Part shown: piece after piece, positions 52,167-62,317 of the stretch
Layout of the letters: each line of letters starts with the position of its first letter
Numbering within the stretch: position 1 is the first letter of the stretch
Assembly (NCBI RefSeq): GCF_003347665.1
Contig: NZ_QDGA01000005.1
Location: forward strand, 124,001-188,000
From: Microvirga calopogonii
GTDB taxonomy: Bacteria > Pseudomonadota > Alphaproteobacteria > Rhizobiales > Beijerinckiaceae
DNA length: 64,000 nt
Reading direction: 5' to 3'
The notes under the pieces: generated by a model
The model's input: only the letters and a program-made list of their open reading frames with translations
Told to the model about the DNA's origin: nothing
Database searches by the model: none
Translations under genes and position numbers: made by a program

Positions 52167-52721
52167 ATGACGTCTCCTCTGCCGCTCGATACGGTCTTCC
52201 AAACGGTCCTCGAGGTTCCAACCCGAACGCCGAGCCCCGATCTGCCGCGCCGCCTGACGGGGCTCTTCAAGGAACTGGCTCTGCCCGAACCGACGCGTCC
52301 GGTCGAGGACATCGAGGACCAGATCTGGGCCCTGTGGGGATCGCATGAGGATCGGCTGGCCGAGGAGACCCTGATGGCGGCCGTGGAGGCCATAGGCTCG
52401 GGCTCGCTCAAGACTGCCCGGCCCCTGCTCGACCATCTCGTCACCAAGCATCCGGATTGGGCGGAAGCCTGGAACAAGCGGGCGACGCTCGCCTCCATCG
52501 AGAAGCGCGACGCCGACAGCCTGCGCGACATCGCCCAGACCCTGCAGTTGGAGCCGCGCCATTTCGGCGCCATCGCCGGCTTCGGCAACATCTGCCTGCG
52601 CAACGGCCATCTCAACGAGGCCCGTGCCGCGTTCCAGATCGCCCTGTCCATCAACCCGCACATGGATGATCTGCGGGACATGCTGGAGAACCTGTCGCCG
52701 CATCATCTGATGCTGCATTAG
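52167..52721 (+). CDS. Tetratricopeptide repeat protein
   Basis: A 184-residue soluble helical protein. From about residue 70 onward there are two to three TPR-like units, for example ARPLLDHLVTKHPDWAEAWNK, RDADSLRDIAQTLQLEPRHFG and GHLNEARAAFQIALSINPHM (in part). These resemble small Rhizobiales proteins annotated as tetratricopeptide repeat. ATG at 52167 is selected because the sequence upstream is not protein-like. GGAGG lies about 15 bases upstream, somewhat far. Convergent with the double GNAT gene. Confidence 0.8.
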   Translation: MTSPLPLDTVFQTVLEVPTRTPSPDLPRRLTGLFKELALPEPTRPVEDIEDQIWALWGSHEDRLAEETLMAAVEAIGSGSLKTARPLLDHLVTKHPDWAEAWNKRATLASIEKRDADSLRDIAQTLQLEPRHFGAIAGFGNICLRNGHLNEARAAFQIALSINPHMDDLRDMLENLSPHHLMLH

Positions 52722-52786
52722 AGCATCGTACCAAACGATGTCCCGCGCCGGGATGAACACCGCCTGGTTCTCGACGAACCCGATCT

Positions 52787-53644
52787 TCACCCCAATTCAA
52801 AGGTGGTGATCCCGTAAGTTTTGGACAGCGGCAGATCCGGCCTTTCACCGCGATACATCCGCGCCGTCTCGAACACCGGCGACAGGCCATGGCGCGTGGC
52901 AAGCCGCACGGCTGCCTCGTTCGGTTCCGGCAGATCGAGGAAGATCGCGCCGCCCTTCGCCTCGGCTGCGAGCGCCTGAAACAGGAGATCGGCCTCGCGC
53001 TCGCCATCGGCGAAGAGCGGCCCGACCTTGGAACCGCTCCGGCAGGTCCGGACGACGCCGTAGCCTTTGATCGTTCCATCCTCCACGAACGCGATGGCCG
53101 TGCGCGCATCGGGCTTGAGCCAGCAGCGCAGGAAGGCCTCGCGCGGCGCGGGAAAGAACGGCCTGTCATAGGTGACAACGGCCTCCACGATCTCAGGAGA
53201 GACGCGCCGCAAGCCTTCGCTTCGGGGTGTTTCGATCTGCGGCGTCCCGCCGAAGCGCACGTTCCGGTGTGCAAGGACGAAGCCGGATTTCCGGTAGTTC
53301 TCCTGCTGCGCCACGACGCCGTCGAGGCCGACGATGCGGTCCTCGAGAGAGGCCATGCCGGCCTGCCAGAGCCGGTAGCCGAAGCCGCGCCCGCGCTGGT
53401 CCGGCCGGACGATGTAGAGGCCGAGAAAGCCGAAGCTGCCGGCGTAGCGAACCACCGAGATGGAGACGATGGGCTCCTCGCCAAGCCAGCCCATCAGAAA
53501 CCCTGCGGGATCGGCGGCCTGGAAACACGCGGCGTCGTTGAGACCAGGGTTCCACCCTTCGGCCGCCGCCCAGTCGATGGCAAGGTCCAGATCCTGGCGT
53601 GACATGACGCGGATCGTCAGATCGTCCGGGCTCCCGTGTGGCAT
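52787..53644 (-). CDS. GNAT family N-acetyltransferase, double-domain
   Basis: A 285-residue protein with an N-terminal GNAT domain whose acetyl-CoA loop is RPDQRGRGFGYRLWQAGM (about 80-97), followed by a second GNAT-like domain (Acetyltransf_18 type) in the C-terminal half with FVEDGTIKGYGVVRTC and HGLSPVFETARMY. The second domain lacks the R/QxxGxG/A loop and probably serves for substrate binding. Start at 53644 has GAGG six bases upstream. Substrate unknown. Convergent with the TPR gene and divergent from mmcB. Confidence 0.85.
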   Translation of the reverse strand: MPHGSPDDLTIRVMSRQDLDLAIDWAAAEGWNPGLNDAACFQAADPAGFLMGWLGEEPIVSISVVRYAGSFGFLGLYIVRPDQRGRGFGYRLWQAGMASLEDRIVGLDGVVAQQENYRKSGFVLAHRNVRFGGTPQIETPRSEGLRRVSPEIVEAVVTYDRPFFPAPREAFLRCWLKPDARTAIAFVEDGTIKGYGVVRTCRSGSKVGPLFADGEREADLLFQALAAEAKGGAIFLDLPEPNEAAVRLATRHGLSPVFETARMYRGERPDLPLSKTYGITTFELG

Positions 53645-53780
53645 GTCGAGCCTCACTCGTGACCGATATGAAAGGCTTGCTGCCTTCAGTCTATCCGACA
53701 TCGGCCCGGTCGTTGAGACTCATCGCAAGCGCGACAATGGAGCCGTTGCGGCCTGTCGGTGAGGGCGTACCTTAGGCGCC

Positions 53781-54278
53781 ATGTCCGATTCGCCTGCCGT
53801 TCTCCCCCGCCCCATCGTCCTGCCCGTCGACGGTCGTCAGTCGCCGGTGGCCGCCGGCGTTCAGCGCGGCGTGCGCCGCCTGTTCTCGCAGCTCGGCCAC
53901 GTGACCCTGCCGGAATTCACCCTCGCTAACGGAAGGCGCGCCGATCTCATCGCGCTCGCACCCGATGGCGCGCTCACGATCATCGAGATCAAGTCGAGCG
54001 TGGCGGACTTCCGCGCCGACCGTAAATGGCCCGATTACGAGGACTTTTGCGACCGGTTCTATTTCGCCGTGCCGGAAACGGTCCCGTTCGAGATCCTGCC
54101 CGAGGATCGCGGCCTGATCGTCGCCGACAGCTTCGGGGCGGCGATCATGCGGGAGGCGGCGCACCATCCGCTCGCCGGCGCCCGCCGCAAGGCCGTGACC
54201 CTGCGCTTCGCCCATTCGGCCGCGTCGCTGCTGCACGCCCTGGCCGATCCGGACCGGATCGCCGACGGAAGATTGTAG
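53781..54278 (+). CDS. mmcB: DNA repair putative endonuclease MmcB
   Basis: A 165-residue protein of the MmcB-like family (DUF2320-type), named in Caulobacter as part of the LexA/CtrA-linked mutagenesis and DNA-damage response. It has a PD-(D/E)XK nuclease-like core: RADLIALAPDGALTIIEIKS gives the D...ExK pattern at about residues 54-74 (ELK replaced by EIK), and the next helix starts at DFRADRKWPDYEDF. The predicted function is a DNA nuclease in replication-associated repair. Convergent with actR. Confidence 0.9.
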   Translation: MSDSPAVLPRPIVLPVDGRQSPVAAGVQRGVRRLFSQLGHVTLPEFTLANGRRADLIALAPDGALTIIEIKSSVADFRADRKWPDYEDFCDRFYFAVPETVPFEILPEDRGLIVADSFGAAIMREAAHHPLAGARRKAVTLRFAHSAASLLHALADPDRIADGRL

Positions 54279-54343
54279 CCGATGACCGTGACTTGGGGCC
54301 GGGCCCTGCCAGCTGTCGCGTCGCGAAACGACGGTTGAGACAC

Positions 54344-54901
54344 TCAGCGCGGCGCGCGCTTGGCGAGGATCCGCTGGAGGGTCCGGCGGTGCATGTTGAG
54401 GCGCCGTGCCGTTTCCGAGACGTTGCGGCCGCAGAGCTCATAGACGCGCTGGATGTGCTCCCAGCGCACCCGGTCGGCCGACATGGGGTTCTCCGGCGGC
54501 AGGGCGCGCTCGCCGGGCTGGGCCATGAGGGCAGCGTGGATCTCGTCCGCATCGGCGGGCTTTGCCAGGTAATCGAAGGCGCCCATCTTCACCGCCGTGA
54601 CGGCGGTGGCGATGTTGCCGTACCCGGTGAGGATGACCCCGCGGGCATCCGGGCGGCGGCTCTTCAGGCGCTCGATCACATCGAGCCCGTTGCCGTCGCC
54701 GAGGCGCATGTCGATCACCGCGAAGGCCGGCGGTTCGCTCTCGATGGCCGCCAGGCCGTCGGTCACGCTCTCGGCCACGCGAACCTGATAACCGCGGCCT
54801 TCCATGGCACGGGCGAGACGGGTCGAGAACGGCCGGTCGTCGTCGACGATCAAGAGGCTCTTGTCGGCGCGATCTTCGAACGCGGCAGGCGCATCGGCCA
54901 T
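54344..54901 (-). CDS. actR: Response regulator ActR/RegA
   Basis: A 185-residue redox response regulator. Receiver domain: acidic pocket VDDD (19-22), phosphorylation site Asp64 in VIDMRLGDG, and Lys114 in LAKPAD. A four-proline-type linker (ALPPENPMS) leads to a Fis-like helix-turn-helix (about 145-185; SETARRLNMHRRTLQRIL). RegA/PrrA/ActR proteins control respiration, nitrogen and carbon fixation and other redox-regulated genes. The start at 54901 is chosen for its GCAAGGAGA site eight bases upstream and gives the family length. Downstream of actS with a spacer of 82 bases. Confidence 0.94.
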   Translation of the reverse strand: MADAPAAFEDRADKSLLIVDDDRPFSTRLARAMEGRGYQVRVAESVTDGLAAIESEPPAFAVIDMRLGDGNGLDVIERLKSRRPDARGVILTGYGNIATAVTAVKMGAFDYLAKPADADEIHAALMAQPGERALPPENPMSADRVRWEHIQRVYELCGRNVSETARRLNMHRRTLQRILAKRAPR

Positions 54902-54983
54902 CAGAACTTCTCCTTGCATCTGAGGATGAATCTCCTTCATGAGGGAGCCTGTCCGGCTCCTCATTCATATGGGAATTCTTCCC

Positions 54984-56342
54984 CTAACCTTTGAGAGACA
55001 GCTTGGAGTCTCCCTGCGGCGAAATTGCCGCACCTCGTTCAAACGCATGACGGGGCCAAACGATCCGCGCGATGGCCCCGGAGGCCGGCGGAGCGGCGTT
55101 CGTCAGGGTCAGTTCGGCGCCCGACCGTTCGATCAGGGTCTTGGCGATGAACAGGCCCAAACCCAGTCCTCCTCCCTCCTCGCTGTCCTCCGTCCTTTCG
55201 GCGGCGCTGCGGGTGGTCACATAGGGTTCACCCACCCTGAGCAGAATATCGGGAGCGTAGCCGGGTCCGTCATCCCTGATTTCGATGAAAACCTCGTGAG
55301 GAGACCAGCAGGCTTCGATGGTGACCCGACTCTCGGCAAAATCCGTGGCGTTGTCGAGGATGTTCGACAGGCCGTAGACGACGCCGGGATTGCGCCGCCC
55401 CATGGGCTCGGGGCCCTCACCCCGCGTCCCGACCTTGACGTCGAAGCCCACCGCGCGCTGAGGCTCGACGATCTCCTCCACCAGATGGCTGAGCGAGATG
55501 GTTTCCAGGAACTCGGTTTCCTCCTCCTGGCCCATGGAGGTGAGCTTGGTCAGGATGGTGCGGCAGCGCTCCACCTGCTCCTGCAGGAGCTTCAGATCCT
55601 CCCCCTCGGGGCCGTCCTTGGGCATGGAATGGCTCAGCTCCTTCGTCACCAGAGCGATGGTGGCGAGCGGCGTGCCGAGCTCATGGGCGGCCGCAGCCGC
55701 CAGGCCGTCGAGCTGGGACAGGTGCTGCTCCCGGGCGAGCACCAGTTCGGTGGCCGCGAGCGCCTGGGCGAGCTGCCGGGCTTCTTCCGCCACGCGCCAG
55801 GCATAGATGCCCGTAAAGGCGGTGCCGAGCGCGATCGCCGCCCAGATTCCGGTCACGTAGAGGAAGGGGAGGCTGAGGTCCTGTCCGGGAAACCAGGGCA
55901 GCGGCCGATGGGTGAGCACCAGGAGTGTCGCGCAGCCAATGGCGAGGAGGCCCAGCCCCAGGGTCCGCTCCGGGGTCAGGGCCGTAGCCGAGATCAGAAC
56001 CGGTGCCAGGAACAGCATGGCAAAGGGGTTCTCCAGCCCTCCTGTAAGGTAAAGAAGCCCGGTCAGCTGCAGGATGTCGAAGGCGAGGAGCGCCGTGGCG
56101 ATGTTGTCGCTGAGTCGGTGGCTGGCCGGATACTGGATGCGCAGAAGCAGGTTGACCCAGACCGAGGCTCCGATGACCAGGAAGCAAAGGGCGAAGGGGA
56201 GGGGAAAGCCGAGGCCGAAGCGGACGCCCGCAACCGCGGTCGCCTGACCGACGATGGCGAGCCAGCGCAGGCGGACGAGCGTGTCGAGGCGCAGGTGCCG
56301 GGCGTGGTGGGTCAGGCTCTTCTGGTCGATCTTGGACATCAT
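54984..56342 (-). CDS. actS: Sensor histidine kinase ActS/RegB
   Basis: A 452-residue membrane kinase. Six transmembrane helices span about residues 25-180, with the ubiquinone-binding loop GGLENPF at 101-107. The H box AAAAHELGTPLATI carries the phosphorylated His220. Cys260 in VERCRTIL corresponds in spacing (40 residues after His) to the redox-active Cys265 of Rhodobacter RegB. N, G1 and G2 boxes (NILDNATDFAE, DDGPGY, GGGLGLGLFIA) are intact. It senses oxygen or quinone state and controls ActR. ATG 56342 or 56339 are both possible; an upstream frame to 56375 is unlikely. Confidence 0.94.
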   Translation of the reverse strand: MMSKIDQKSLTHHARHLRLDTLVRLRWLAIVGQATAVAGVRFGLGFPLPFALCFLVIGASVWVNLLLRIQYPASHRLSDNIATALLAFDILQLTGLLYLTGGLENPFAMLFLAPVLISATALTPERTLGLGLLAIGCATLLVLTHRPLPWFPGQDLSLPFLYVTGIWAAIALGTAFTGIYAWRVAEEARQLAQALAATELVLAREQHLSQLDGLAAAAAHELGTPLATIALVTKELSHSMPKDGPEGEDLKLLQEQVERCRTILTKLTSMGQEEETEFLETISLSHLVEEIVEPQRAVGFDVKVGTRGEGPEPMGRRNPGVVYGLSNILDNATDFAESRVTIEACWSPHEVFIEIRDDGPGYAPDILLRVGEPYVTTRSAAERTEDSEEGGGLGLGLFIAKTLIERSGAELTLTNAAPPASGAIARIVWPRHAFERGAAISPQGDSKLSLKG

Positions 56343-56570
56343 CGAACAGAATAGGGCCGTGCCTCTGTTCGCCAAGCGTTCGACTCTGGCCTATTTTCCT
56401 ATGGCCTGCTTCAGAACTGCTCTGAAACCAAAGTATGTAGCTCGTTTTTGCAGTGGAAGAGATAGTCTGTTGCAATAATCTGAAGGAACTTTAATCTTAA
56501 AATTACGGTTGAGGATAAAGCCTACCGCATTATGCGAGAATCAGGCGCCCGACCCTTCTTGGGGACAATG

Positions 56571-57833
56571 ATGAACTTTTCATATGTTTGGTACGATACG
56601 GCGCATTGGCTTTTGAGTCCCGCTCGCGCCGCGTCCGATTTCACGAAGCACTTCTTCGACAATCCCGACAATCCGCTGACCAACACGCCCTACGGCCGAA
56701 CCGTCTCGGCGGCCTGCGAGTTGTTCGAGCGCACCACGCGCCGCTACGGCAAGCCCGCCTTCAACCTGCCGACCACCGTGATCGGCAACGAAGAGGTGGC
56801 GGTCACGGAGCGAATCGTCTGGGAGCGTCCCTTCTGCCGCGTCATCTCCTTCGAGCGGGATCACGCCGGAGCCAAGGAGCAGCCGAAACTCCTGATCGTC
56901 GCGCCAATGTCGGGCCATTACGCCACGCTCCTGCGCGGCACGGTCGAGACCTTCCTGCCGACCCATCAGGTGATGATCACCGATTGGATCGATGCCCGGA
57001 TGGTTCCCCTGGCGGAGGGTGACTTCGATCTCGACGATTATATCGATTACCTCAAGGACATCTTCCGGGCATACGGTCCGGACCTGAGCGTCATGGCCGT
57101 ATGTCAGCCGGCCGTTCCCGTCATCGCGGCCATTGCCCGTCTCGAGGCCGAGAACGACCCGGCCATTCCGCGCTCCATGATCCTGATGGGCGGTCCCATC
57201 GACACCCGCCGCTCGCCCACCGCCGTCAACCGGCTGGCGGAGGAGCGCGGCATCGAGTGGTTCCGGCAGCACTGCATCACCAAGGTGCCTCCGTCCCATC
57301 CGGGCTTCTGGCGCGACGTCTATCCGGGCTTCCAGCAGCTCTCCGGCTTCATGGCCATGAACATCGACCGCCACCTCTCCGCCCATTATGAGATGTTCAA
57401 CCATCTCGTAGACGGCGACGGCGATTCGGCCGAGAAGCACCGGGAGTTCTACGACGAGTACCTCGCCGTCATGGACCTGACCGCCGAATTCTACCTTCAG
57501 ACGGTCGAGAAGGTTTTCGTCAACCACGAGTTGCCGAAGGGCGAGATGATGCACCGGGACGAGCCGGTGGATCTCATGGCGATCCGGCGCTGCGCCATCA
57601 TGGCGGTCGAGGGCGAGCGGGATGACATCTCTGGCGTGGGCCAGACCCTGGCCGCCCTGGACTTGACCCCCAACCTGTCCTCCGACAAGAAGCTCTATCA
57701 CCTCCAGGCCGGGGTCGGTCACTATGGCGTCTTCAACGGTTCTCGTTTCAGGGCTCAGATCGCTCCTCGAATCGTTGAATTCATTGAGAATCACAGCCGA
57801 GAACCAGCCAGGAAGAAGCCGTCAAGGGTCTGA
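56571..57833 (+). CDS. phaZ: Intracellular polyhydroxyalkanoate depolymerase PhaZ
   Basis: A 420-residue alpha/beta-hydrolase of the intracellular PHA depolymerase group which mobilises stored polyhydroxybutyrate. The nucleophile is a Cys, Cys178, in VCQPAVP, as in the R. eutropha PhaZ family. Asp is likely in the GERDDISG segment, and His384 is in GHYGVFNG. The N-terminus MNFSYVWYDTAHWL is conserved. GGGGA lies close upstream of ATG 56568 and 56571. The AT-rich promoter region of about 190 bases separates it from the divergent actS. No phasin or synthase gene is in the window. Confidence 0.92.
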   Translation: MNFSYVWYDTAHWLLSPARAASDFTKHFFDNPDNPLTNTPYGRTVSAACELFERTTRRYGKPAFNLPTTVIGNEEVAVTERIVWERPFCRVISFERDHAGAKEQPKLLIVAPMSGHYATLLRGTVETFLPTHQVMITDWIDARMVPLAEGDFDLDDYIDYLKDIFRAYGPDLSVMAVCQPAVPVIAAIARLEAENDPAIPRSMILMGGPIDTRRSPTAVNRLAEERGIEWFRQHCITKVPPSHPGFWRDVYPGFQQLSGFMAMNIDRHLSAHYEMFNHLVDGDGDSAEKHREFYDEYLAVMDLTAEFYLQTVEKVFVNHELPKGEMMHRDEPVDLMAIRRCAIMAVEGERDDISGVGQTLAALDLTPNLSSDKKLYHLQAGVGHYGVFNGSRFRAQIAPRIVEFIENHSREPARKKPSRV

Positions 57834-57909
57834 GTCTGTTCTTGATGCGTTCTTAGGAGCGGCAAACGGCTGCGCTGACAGAATCGACCTGTCAGGGCAG
57901 ATTGCGGAC

Positions 57910-58653
57910 ATGAAATCCGCCCTGTTTCGCCGCGTTCCTGCGGACCCGCCTCATCTCAAAGTCTTCCACGAGGGTCAGACCTTCAAGGTGGCCCTCAAAC
58001 GCCGTCCGACCGCGAAGCGGATCACGCTGCGCGTCTCGAACGCGACCGGCGAGGTCGTGCTCAGCATTCCCGAGCGCACGGATGTCGGCCTCGCTCAGAA
58101 GTTCGCCGACAGCCATGGCCAGTGGATCGCCACCCGGCTCGCCAAGGTGCCCGAGCGGGTGCTCTTCGAGCCGGGGGCCCTCGTGCCCTTTCGCGGCGTG
58201 CCCCACCGGATCGTCCATTGGTCGTCCATCCGGGGCGTGACCCAGGCGACTAAGGGCGGTGCGGGCGAGCCGATCATCGCCGTGTCCGGCGAGGCCTCCC
58301 ACGTGGCCCGGCGGGTGCGGGACTTCCTCGAAGCCGAGGCCAAGAAGGACTTCGCCGCAGCCGTGAAGAAGCATACGGCCCAGCTCGGGCAGCCGGCCAA
58401 GCGAATCACCGTGCGCGACACCAAGAGCCGCTGGGGCTCCTGCTCGGCCAACGGAGCGCTCAGTTTCTCCTGGCGCCTCATCATGGCGCCTCCGTTCGTG
58501 CTGGATTATCTCGCCGCCCACGAGGTGGCCCACCTGCGCGAACTGAACCACTCCAACCGGTTCTGGAAGCTCACCTACCAGCTCTGCCCGCGCACCGACG
58601 AGGCGGAAGCCTGGCTCAAGACCTACGGCAGCGCCCTCCACCGGATCGGGTGA
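57910..58653 (+). CDS. SprT-like/YgjP-type metal-dependent hydrolase (M48-like, DUF45)
   Basis: A 247-residue protein of the DUF45/YgjP family. The zinc motif HEVAHLRELNHSNRFW (His204, His208 and a third His at 214) is intact. WGSCSANGALSFSWRL upstream of the motif is also diagnostic. Members are called M48-family or UTP pyrophosphatase-like; the natural substrate is uncertain. The ATG at 57910 follows the phaZ stop by 76 bases and its ribosome-binding site is weak. Cytoplasmic. Confidence 0.88.
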   Translation: MKSALFRRVPADPPHLKVFHEGQTFKVALKRRPTAKRITLRVSNATGEVVLSIPERTDVGLAQKFADSHGQWIATRLAKVPERVLFEPGALVPFRGVPHRIVHWSSIRGVTQATKGGAGEPIIAVSGEASHVARRVRDFLEAEAKKDFAAAVKKHTAQLGQPAKRITVRDTKSRWGSCSANGALSFSWRLIMAPPFVLDYLAAHEVAHLRELNHSNRFWKLTYQLCPRTDEAEAWLKTYGSALHRIG

Positions 58654-58668
58654 GGGGCACTGCCGGGT

Positions 58669-60225
58669 TCAGTAAAGGATGATTTTTCCAATAACGTGTT
58701 TGAATGAGAGGCCGGCTGGACCTGTTTCGCCTGAGAAGTTTCTCACGATGAATGCTCCCCGGCGGCCATCGCTGCTCTCGATTGCAGGATAGGGATCATC
58801 CTGCGGCGGACGATGTTCGGTATCCGACAGGTATTTTGTCAGGAGCGGCGAAAGATCAAAGCGGGAGGTGCTATTTTCGCCGACGACCTCCACGACATTG
58901 TTCTTGAACATGACCGTATAAACAATCGAGTCCAAGTAGCGATTCTGTGCATCGCTGTTGTGGTCCAGATAAACGTCGTCAATAAAGGTTGCGGGGCCAA
59001 ATCGGATCACCTTTCTTTCCGAGAAGTTGATAAAGCTGTTGCTCGGCTTGAAGGTCTTGGTTCCGTTGAGATTGGACCCTGCTGACGAGATACTCGCTCC
59101 TGCCTGGGCAGACTGACTATAGATGGTCACGTTCTCGGCGCTCAGCGGCCCAATCGCTGCGACGAGTGCCAGAACGCCGCCCGTGAGCGGCACGAGGCGA
59201 ATGTCGAAGGGGCGACGAACGAGGGCAGACATCACCAGGAAGACAGCGCCGACGATGACGAGGATCAGCCAATAGCGCTCCTCCGTGACGCCGTAGGTGA
59301 CAACTCGGATTGCGGTCGCAAGAGTCAACAGGGCTAGAGGAATTAACGTGCTCGCAAGCCAAGCGCGCTGAAACAGGCGCCTGAAGCGGACGAACTGCGC
59401 ATGAGGCCCGGAGGCAAGAAGATAAGTCCCATAACCAAGCGCGAGAAAGAGAGGCACGATCATGCCGATCTGCCCTTTCGGCAGCTCGCCTAAGAACACT
59501 ATACGGATAGCATAAAGATGAATGATCGCGCCAAACGTCAGCATGAGCGGGATCAGCAATGCGTCGGTCAAAACTGCGACGGCACGCAGCAGGATATCGT
59601 CTTGGGTCACATCGATTGGCTTGACTGTGACGGAGGCCACCAGCGTCAGCCATAGGAGCGGAAAGGCGAAGAAGGTGACTAGTATCCCCAGTATCATAAC
59701 AAGCTTGTCGCTATGCCATCCGAGCAAGGTATAGATAACAGAGAACACGATTGCGCCGCCTGCAAGAACCACGCCCAACGCGAGAAGACAGGCGGCAAGA
59801 CTTAAGATGAGATGGGTATTTGCGAGCCAAAAGCCACTCATACCCTGCCGCGCAGCTATGCCTGCTGTCACGGACATGAAGCACACGAATGCAAAGAAGA
59901 GCGGAGGAACGGTGTAGTCTCCGAACTTCACCCAGAACAGGAGCGAAAAGCCGATCAGAAATCCTGTTCCCTCGGCTAGAACCCGCACCCAGAGCCGTTG
60001 TCCAGATGAGGCAAACACCATGATGGTGGCCGTGAAGAAAGATAGGACCAGCGCCAAGATAGCATCGTCCGGATCGTTGAAGAGACTCTTCATCAGCGAT
60101 CTATCAAAGTCCCCAACGAGAATCCCGGCGGTTGCAAGGCCAGCGGCAAGAATGGCAAACGGGAAACGGCGAATGGCCAGACCGAAATCACGATGAAAGC
60201 GGCTGGTCTTGGTCAAGGGGGCCAT
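58669..60225 (-). CDS. DUF4153 domain-containing membrane protein
   Basis: A 518-residue protein with about 12 transmembrane helices in residues 20-370 and a C-terminal extracytoplasmic region (about 370-518) rich in Ser/Asn. The long DUF4153 domain (also called DUF4173-like) is typical of Rhizobiales and other bacteria; function unknown. Codon use shows more AT-ending codons than its neighbours. Convergent with the SprT-like gene; 268 bases with no gene separate it from the divergent chemoreceptor. Confidence 0.85.
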   Translation of the reverse strand: MAPLTKTSRFHRDFGLAIRRFPFAILAAGLATAGILVGDFDRSLMKSLFNDPDDAILALVLSFFTATIMVFASSGQRLWVRVLAEGTGFLIGFSLLFWVKFGDYTVPPLFFAFVCFMSVTAGIAARQGMSGFWLANTHLILSLAACLLALGVVLAGGAIVFSVIYTLLGWHSDKLVMILGILVTFFAFPLLWLTLVASVTVKPIDVTQDDILLRAVAVLTDALLIPLMLTFGAIIHLYAIRIVFLGELPKGQIGMIVPLFLALGYGTYLLASGPHAQFVRFRRLFQRAWLASTLIPLALLTLATAIRVVTYGVTEERYWLILVIVGAVFLVMSALVRRPFDIRLVPLTGGVLALVAAIGPLSAENVTIYSQSAQAGASISSAGSNLNGTKTFKPSNSFINFSERKVIRFGPATFIDDVYLDHNSDAQNRYLDSIVYTVMFKNNVVEVVGENSTSRFDLSPLLTKYLSDTEHRPPQDDPYPAIESSDGRRGAFIVRNFSGETGPAGLSFKHVIGKIILY

Positions 60226-60493
60226 GAGGTGGTTCTCTCGATATATAGTTTCCTTTTATGCGGCCTGTGCCCGGCTTCAACAAGACGGTCGTTCTTTGAG
60301 AAACCAGGACCACAATATTCTCGGCTTCGTTGGAGACTCCCGTTCTCATCCGGCGCTCAATCCCATTGTTTCCATTGAGCAATTTATCGGATTTTTAACC
60401 GACATCCCGCACACATGCCGTTAGGGCAATAGATCTGACATTTGACGATCCGGCCGCTTCGAGAGCTGGACGCGCAGGCAGGTCTGCAGGGGC

Positions 60494-62188
60494 ATGTTTT
60501 CAATGGCACTCAAAAATTTCTCGATTCCGCAGAAGGTGATTGCGGTCGTTTCCCTCATGGGGCTCGTGGCGGGCATGATCGCCGTGGTGGGCTGGCATGA
60601 GACCTCCAAGCTCAGGGACACGATGGAGATTGTCGGCCGGCGCGAGGAGGCGGCGCGCGAGGCGATGGACTTGCGGGTGGACATCATCGCCATCAGCCGG
60701 ATGACCTATCAGGTCGCGCAGCAGCCGAACAAGGCGTCCGATTTCAGCAGCGAGGCCGACCGCCGCACGAAGGAGATGCTCGCCCGTTTCAAGACGCTCG
60801 AAGCGGTGGCGGATTCGCAGGAAAAGACGCTGCTCGATCAGATGCGGACGGCCCTGAACGGCTATTTCGATGTCATCCGCACCATGATCAAGGTGGCGGC
60901 ATCGGACAAGGGCACTGATCAGGCGATCATGAATGCCGAGGTCGAGAAGGGCCTCGCCTCCCAGCGCAGTGTCACCGACACGGTGAAGGCCTACAGCACC
61001 TATACGGCCAAGAAGCTTGCCGACATGCGTTCGGCCGCCGAAGAGGGGGCGAATGCCGCAATCCAACTTCAGATCGGCGTTGCCGCCATCGGCATCGTTC
61101 TCGGGCTTCTGATCAGCTTGCTGATGACGCGGTTCAGCATCGTGTCGCCCCTGCGCAATCTGACCACCGTCATGCGCCGTCTGGCCAATGACGACCTCGC
61201 GGCCGTGCTTCCCTCCGGCAACCGCAGCCGTGACATCGGCCAGATGATCGAGGCCGTGCAGGTCTTCAAGGACCGCATGGTCCGCAACAAGGCGCTCGAA
61301 CTTGAGGCGGTTCAGGCCCGCGAGGCGTCCGAGGTCCAGCGCAAGCGGATGATGATCGAGCTCGCCGAGACCTTTGACGGCGCCATCGGCGAAATCATCG
61401 AATCCGTCTCGACAGCGGCAGGCCGCATGCAGACGACGGCCGAGCAGCTGACGAATTCAGCCCAGGCGACCTCCTCGCGCTCCACGGCGGTCGCGGCGGC
61501 GGCAGAGCAGACCTCGGCCAATGTGCTGGCCATGTCGAGCGCCACGGAAGAGCTTGGCGCCTCCGTGAGCGAGATCAGTCGCCAGGTCGAGCAATCCGCC
61601 GTCATGTCCAGCGAAGCCGTGCAGGCTGCGACCTCGACGACCGAGATCGTCTCCCAGCTCAGCGCCGCCGCCGACCGGGTTGGAGCGGTCATCGACATGA
61701 TCTCGGCCATTGCCGGCCAGACGAACCTGCTGGCACTCAACGCCACCATCGAGGCGGCGCGCGCCGGGGAGGCCGGCCGGGGCTTCGCCGTCGTGGCGAC
61801 CGAGGTGAAGTCGCTCGCCGACCAGACCTCCAAGGCCACCGCCGACATTTCGAGCCAGATCGCCGCGATCCAAACCTCGACCTCCCAGGCCGTGGAGGCG
61901 ATCAACGGCATCACCCAGCGCATCAAGGCGATGAGCGACGTGTCGAGCAGCATCGCCATGGCCGTGGACCAGCAGGGCGCCGCCACCCAGGAGATCGTCT
62001 CCTCTGTCAATCAGGCGTCCGCCGGCACGGGCGAAGTGACGGCGAACATCAACAAGGTGGCCCAGGTGGCTGAGGAGACGGAAGTGGCGGCCCATCAGGT
62101 GCTGACATCCTCCTCGGCTCTCGTGAGCCAGGCCGAGCATCTGCGCAATCAGGTCAATAACTTCCTGGCGACCGTGCGCGCGGCTTGA
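60494..62188 (+). CDS. Methyl-accepting chemotaxis protein
   Basis: A 564-residue chemoreceptor. TM1 is at about 14-32 and TM2 at about 194-212, flanking a periplasmic four-helix bundle sensor domain (about 33-190). A HAMP domain follows (about 213-270), then a cytoplasmic coiled coil with the hairpin tip [20 protein letters not shown] near 418-437 and methylation helices on each side. The length and hairpin indicate the 36/38-heptad-like class of alphaproteobacteria. A CheA/CheW partner is not encoded nearby. Ligand unknown. An alternative start is at 60503. Confidence 0.92.
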   Translation: MFSMALKNFSIPQKVIAVVSLMGLVAGMIAVVGWHETSKLRDTMEIVGRREEAAREAMDLRVDIIAISRMTYQVAQQPNKASDFSSEADRRTKEMLARFKTLEAVADSQEKTLLDQMRTALNGYFDVIRTMIKVAASDKGTDQAIMNAEVEKGLASQRSVTDTVKAYSTYTAKKLADMRSAAEEGANAAIQLQIGVAAIGIVLGLLISLLMTRFSIVSPLRNLTTVMRRLANDDLAAVLPSGNRSRDIGQMIEAVQVFKDRMVRNKALELEAVQAREASEVQRKRMMIELAETFDGAIGEIIESVSTAAGRMQTTAEQLTNSAQATSSRSTAVAAAAEQTSANVLAMSSATEELGASVSEISRQVEQSAVMSSEAVQAATSTTEIVSQLSAAADRVGAVIDMISAIAGQTNLLALNATIEAARAGEAGRGFAVVATEVKSLADQTSKATADISSQIAAIQTSTSQAVEAINGITQRIKAMSDVSSSIAMAVDQQGAATQEIVSSVNQASAGTGEVTANINKVAQVAEETEVAAHQVLTSSSALVSQAEHLRNQVNNFLATVRAA

Positions 62189-62269
62189 TGCCAGAAGCAC
62201 AGCGGGACCCCAAAAGGCCAACCAGAGAGAAACGGTCTCCCCGCCATACTTCGTCGGCCTGAAACGCGA

Positions 62270-62298
62270 AAGGCGGCTCTTCAGCGAAGAGCCGCCTT
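62270..62298. terminator. Bidirectional hairpin between chemoreceptor and RTX gene
   Basis: AAGGCGGCTCTTC (62270-62282) and GAAGAGCCGCCTT (62286-62298) form a perfect 13-bp stem with a three-base loop. The trailing T-run is short on both sides, so termination may rely on stem strength. Confidence 0.65.
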
Positions 62299-62317
62299 CA
62301 TCCAGCCCCCTCTGACC

